A stretch of DNA of 24,101 nucleotides from Treponema sp. UBA4326 (GTDB lineage Bacteria; Spirochaetota; Spirochaetia; Treponematales; Treponemataceae). Of the stretch, positions 21,040 to 24,101 are shown piece after piece. Every line of letters starts with the position of its first letter. The first letter of the stretch is position 1. Under the pieces are notes generated by a model. The model saw only the letters and a program-made list of their open reading frames with translations. It did not search any database and was not told where the DNA came from. Made by a program: the position numbers and the translations under genes. Where the stretch lies: contig DGTW01000114.1 in NCBI GenBank assembly GCA_002393835.1, forward strand, positions 1 to 24,101. The letters are read 5' to 3'.

Positions 21040-23241
21040 ATGGCACTGAAAATCTCTGAAAGAAAACTTTTTCTGGCGGAACGGAAGAAAGCTGGAAAGA
21101 GAGTCACCATCGGCTTTACGGGAATCGCGGACTTACGCCACTTCATCGCTCTGGAATATATCAAGGGCATGATGAAAGCCTGCACGGACTACGACATCAA
21201 CTTTATCAACATGGGTGGAGCCGTCCGTTATTCGCTTTTTGACGACATCAACTTCATCTCACACTACATGAAGAATTTTAAATTCATGAAAGCTCCTCTT
21301 GTAGACGGCATGGTCACCTGGGCGGCTTCCCTGTCAGAATTCATGGAACAAAAGTCCATCATAAAACTCTTCGGAGACCTCCAGCCTTTGCCCACCGTTG
21401 ACATAGGCCACATGGATATTCCCGGCGCTTCCATGCTGAAAATCGATGCGAATTCTGCCGTAAAAAGTCTCATGCGCCACCTCATACAAGTCCATCATTA
21501 CAAAAAATTCGCCTTTGTCGGAACGGACATTTCTGAGCCCCAGCGCCGCCGACTCTTCAATTTTCAGCACGAGCTAGAAGTAAACGGCCTTCAGCAAATC
21601 GAAGGCTCCGTGGTAATGATGAACAAAAAAATGGAGGCAAAGTACATTGACGAGGCCTTTGACAAGCTCGCCTCAAATTTTGACCTTCACGAAAAAAAAG
21701 AGATTGATGCCATAATAACGGCCTCGGACATAATCGCCGCCGAGGGAATAGAGCAGCTTTCCCGCCGTGGAATCAGCGTTCCAAGCGATGTGGCCGTAGT
21801 GGGCTTTAACAACTGGTACGAAAGCATTACTTCCCGCTCCCCACTCACCACAATCGATCTTGTCTACTTCAAGCGGGGCTATGCCGCCGTAGAACTTTTA
21901 ATCGACAAAATCCTCATGCCGGCTCAAAAAGTCGAGACCTTATACTTTCCGACAGACCTGATTGTCCGACAGAGCTGCGGCTGCCTTGAGCAGAGCGTTT
22001 CACTTTCAGGCACAAGCGAGGAATCTTTTTCGGCAGGAAGCGATACAGACAATTCAGAAGACACCTTAAGAAAGCGGCTGGTCATAAACGCAAAGGCAAT
22101 TTTTCCCTATGAAAGCGACGAAAGCATCTCAAAAATGCTGGATGCCTTTTTCGCCGATGTCTACGACAAGCAAAAAGAAAGCCGTATGCTCCAGTGGTTC
22201 CAGAATGTCATGCAAAATTACCGCAAGACAAAGGAATTCGATTCCGACCACTTTCAGAATGCAATCAGCACGCTGCGTGCCTTGCTTCTTCCCATCCTCA
22301 AAAACGAAAAGGGCGTGATAGTCTTCTACATGGAGAATATTTTCCATCAGATGAGAACACTGGTGTCGGTCTTCCAGAAATACGAGTCCATTGCCGACAG
22401 GGAAAATCCCTACAGAATCAACAACATCTCAGGTCAAGCCATAAACTTCCTTTCAGCCCAGAATCTTGAGCAAATTTTTGAGACTCTGCGTTTCCAGTTG
22501 AGCGAACTTGATATTCCTGGTGTGGTTCTTGCCCTAAGCGACTCCATGAGCCATTCCTTCCCCCTGCCAAAGATTGAATTCACCTTCCCGGAAGCCAGCG
22601 AAAAATTGCAGTCCCTCATGCACACTTCTGTTCCAGAGCCTCACCTTTTCCCCAAGGAATTTTTCGACCGGGACAAGCGGTATTCGGTCATGCTCGAAGT
22701 TCTACATCATGCCGACCAGTATTTTGGCTATGCTTTTTTTGAAATGAAGACTATAAACATCGCAACTTATGATGTAATCAGAATGCTTTTGAGCAACGCC
22801 CTTTACACGGTCTACAAAAAAGAAGGAAAAATTAAATACGCCACTTCCTACGAACTTGAAGAAAGCCAGATTCAGCAGCTCATACGGCCCCCATCAGAAA
22901 ACACTGAATCAAACGGCCGGACTCGCCTTACCGTTGAAAAACTGACGGCCTACCTGACCGAACATTTGAGGGAAATGACTGACATAGACAAAATTGCCGG
23001 GCATTTTATGGTGAGCCGCAGCTATTTGAGCAAAAAGAGCAAGGAGCTTACAGGTCTTAGCGTGCAAACCTTACACGAAAAACTTAAGATTGAGCAGGCA
23101 AAGAATATGCTGAAAAGTGAAAAATTCCCGCTTTCAGAAATTTCAGAAATGCTGGGCTTTAAGAACCAGAATTATTTTTCGAATGTCTTCAAGAAAAACA
23201 CGGGGCTCAGCCCTAAAAACTGGATGAAAAACAATTCTTAG
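21040..23241 (+). CDS. LacI-type sugar sensor fused to AraC-family DNA-binding domain
   Basis: The ATG at 21040 is preferred because a TATAAT lies just before it; an in-frame ATG at 21016 would add eight residues but lies upstream of the predicted transcription start. The 733-residue protein has no N-terminal helix-turn-helix. Residues about 20-320 are a periplasmic-binding/LacI-type ligand domain (VTIGFTGIAD, FAFVGTD, DAIITASDIIAAEGIEQLSRRG, SDVAVVGFNN) ending in RQSCGC. The middle (about 340-620) is unrecognised, possibly helical and GAF-like. Residues 627-733 are an AraC-type double helix-turn-helix (IAGHFMVSRSYLSKKSKELTG and ISEMLGFKNQNYFSNVFKK). E. coli XylR has the same sensor-plus-AraC plan but is about half the size. 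It probably controls the adjacent pectin genes in response to a plant sugar. Confidence 0.87.
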   Translation: MALKISERKLFLAERKKAGKRVTIGFTGIADLRHFIALEYIKGMMKACTDYDINFINMGGAVRYSLFDDINFISHYMKNFKFMKAPLVDGMVTWAASLSEFMEQKSIIKLFGDLQPLPTVDIGHMDIPGASMLKIDANSAVKSLMRHLIQVHHYKKFAFVGTDISEPQRRRLFNFQHELEVNGLQQIEGSVVMMNKKMEAKYIDEAFDKLASNFDLHEKKEIDAIITASDIIAAEGIEQLSRRGISVPSDVAVVGFNNWYESITSRSPLTTIDLVYFKRGYAAVELLIDKILMPAQKVETLYFPTDLIVRQSCGCLEQSVSLSGTSEESFSAGSDTDNSEDTLRKRLVINAKAIFPYESDESISKMLDAFFADVYDKQKESRMLQWFQNVMQNYRKTKEFDSDHFQNAISTLRALLLPILKNEKGVIVFYMENIFHQMRTLVSVFQKYESIADRENPYRINNISGQAINFLSAQNLEQIFETLRFQLSELDIPGVVLALSDSMSHSFPLPKIEFTFPEASEKLQSLMHTSVPEPHLFPKEFFDRDKRYSVMLEVLHHADQYFGYAFFEMKTINIATYDVIRMLLSNALYTVYKKEGKIKYATSYELEESQIQQLIRPPSENTESNGRTRLTVEKLTAYLTEHLREMTDIDKIAGHFMVSRSYLSKKSKELTGLSVQTLHEKLKIEQAKNMLKSEKFPLSEISEMLGFKNQNYFSNVFKKNTGLSPKNWMKNNS

Positions 23242-23269
23242 GGCAAAAGCTCTTACAAAATTTGTTGCC

Positions 23270-23917
23270 CTAGCTGATAAGAGAGTCGAAGAAAGCCGGG
23301 AAAAGAGAGCGTACTATACAGACCACGCCCAGAGTAACGGTGATGATTCCGAAAATCACATGCAGGGTGTGGTTTGTCTTTTCAGTGATGTGGTTTTTAA
23401 GCAAAGTGACAAGGCCGCACATTAAAATCCACCAGAGAACGGTCCCCATACCCAGCGAGACTACAAGCTCTGTTGCCTGAGTTAGGGTAAGCATACCGGC
23501 ATCAGCAATTCCGAAAAGAGTGAAGCCAATCATATAGGCCAGCATTGAAGCCGGATTTACGATTGCTATCCCTAAGGCCACGAGGAAGCAGCTGAGGATT
23601 CCCGTTGCGTTTGCCACCTTTTCGTTGACGGTGGAGCTTTTAATCATGGTGTAAATTCCATAAGTGATGATAACAATGCCGCCAACTCCCTGAATGACTC
23701 TCATGTGGGCATTCAAAAAATCCGCGATAAGGTGAATTCCGAAAGCACCGACACTGGCATAGAACATATCCGAAACCGTGGCTCCCATGCCGGTAAAAAA
23801 ACCGCTCCAAAATCCACGCTCCAGTGTTTTCTGAATTGTAATCGTGCCGCTAACCCCTGCCGGGATTCCAAAAATGATGCCAATCAAAAGGCCTTTGATG
23901 ATGTAACTTTCCAACAT
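23270..23917 (-). CDS. LysE/RhtB-family exporter
   Basis: The 215-residue protein has about six hydrophobic segments and the family signature near the N-terminus: GIPAGVSGTITIQKTLERG followed by GFFTGMGATVSDMFYA, comparable to the P-G-P...G...G...GxxxxD pattern of LysE/RhtB amino-acid exporters. It would export an amino acid or a similar metabolite across the inner membrane; the substrate cannot be told. Its ATG lies 1 nt after the stop of an upstream partial gene (TAGTATG), so translational coupling is likely, and no separate strong ribosome-binding site is seen. It converges on the LacI/AraC regulator; an 8-bp inverted repeat TAGGGCAA/TTGCCCTA (23239-23272) spans both stop codons but lacks a T-run. 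Confidence 0.85.
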   Translation of the reverse strand: MLESYIIKGLLIGIIFGIPAGVSGTITIQKTLERGFWSGFFTGMGATVSDMFYASVGAFGIHLIADFLNAHMRVIQGVGGIVIITYGIYTMIKSSTVNEKVANATGILSCFLVALGIAIVNPASMLAYMIGFTLFGIADAGMLTLTQATELVVSLGMGTVLWWILMCGLVTLLKNHITEKTNHTLHVIFGIITVTLGVVCIVRSLFPAFFDSLIS

Positions 23918-23918
23918 A

Positions 23919-24101
23919 CTATTGAATACCTAAAAATTTCTTCACTTCTTCAAGGCGGTTATTTGCAGACCGTCTGCCATAGTCATAAGACTCGTTTATT
24001 TTGTCCGCAGAATTTTCAAAAAGAGAGCAGAGAACTTCCCGGGGACGGAATACAAGCACCTTCCCTTCGTCCTCAAATTTCTTGAGTTTTTCATCCTGCT
24101 T
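23919..24101 (-). CDS. 3' end of a patatin-like phospholipase gene (partial)
   Basis: An open frame enters from the right edge and ends with TAG at 23919-23921; 60 residues are visible. They include VLVFRPRE, then a SYDYGRRSANNRLEEVKKFLG end. This pattern, an 'RP' strand followed by a Tyr-x-x-Gly-Arg helix and a short terminal helix, is like the C-terminus of bacterial patatin-like acyl hydrolases of the NTE/YlbK group. The catalytic Ser and Asp would lie outside the window, so the call is tentative. It is the first visible gene of a pair with the LysE-type exporter. Confidence 0.45.
   Translation of the reverse strand, partial: KQDEKLKKFEDEGKVLVFRPREVLCSLFENSADKINESYDYGRRSANNRLEEVKKFLGIQ

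Noticed and set aside
23239..23272. Terminator between the LacI-AraC regulator and the LysE-type gene
   Set aside because: The 8-bp arms cover both stop codons but there is no T-run on either strand, so termination is not supported.

Overview
The window looks like chromosomal DNA of a low-to-moderate GC, host- or plant-associated spirochaete, most likely a Treponema-like gut or rumen pectin user. This is an inference. It rests on the serine/aspartate-rich lipoproteins, the LacI-sensor proteins with a Ser-Cys-Gly-Cys motif, a BatD-like protein, and a pectin-deesterification locus. No 16S rRNA or other decisive marker is present. There are no rRNA, tRNA, CRISPR, insertion-sequence or phage features that I can support.

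Region 1 (1-7100) is mostly housekeeping and signalling. It starts with the 3' part of a BatD-like gene ending in an SH3-like domain, followed closely by an Smr-domain gene. Convergent to these is a 956-residue fusion of an amino-acid (APC) permease with a hybrid histidine kinase, preceded by two tandem 33-nt dyads in its leader. Then come a membrane-anchored J-domain protein (TTG start), a 200-bp block packed with small hairpins, infA (GTG start), and a divergent DksA/TraR zinc-finger gene.

Region 2 (6267-10028, minus strand) is a tightly overlapping three-gene operon. It encodes a regulator with two degenerate receiver domains, a soluble hybrid histidine kinase with two receivers, and a PHP-family (histidinol-phosphatase-like) phosphoesterase. 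Its promoter lies so close to the first ATG that the mRNA is probably leaderless. A DJ-1/PfpI-family gene is divergent to it.

Region 3 (10912-23241) is an accessory carbohydrate locus. It contains a large pectin methylesterase (CE8) lipoprotein, two different SGNH/CE12-type esterase lipoproteins (rhamnogalacturonan-acetylesterase-like), a HExxH metalloprotease lipoprotein, and a regulator that joins a LacI-type sugar sensor to an AraC DNA-binding domain. All four lipoproteins carry the same kind of acidic/serine tether directly after the lipidated cysteine. The esterases share C-terminal beta-sandwich modules. The likely division of labour is that the esterases strip methyl and acetyl groups from pectin at the cell surface while the regulator reads a sugar signal. 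No pectate lyase or sugar transporter is inside the window, so the depolymerising step must be encoded elsewhere.

Region 4 (23270-24101, minus strand) holds a LysE-type exporter placed 1 nt after the 3' end of a partial gene whose C-terminus resembles patatin-like phospholipases. Intergenic regions around the pectin genes are very AT-rich and hold several terminators and promoter candidates.
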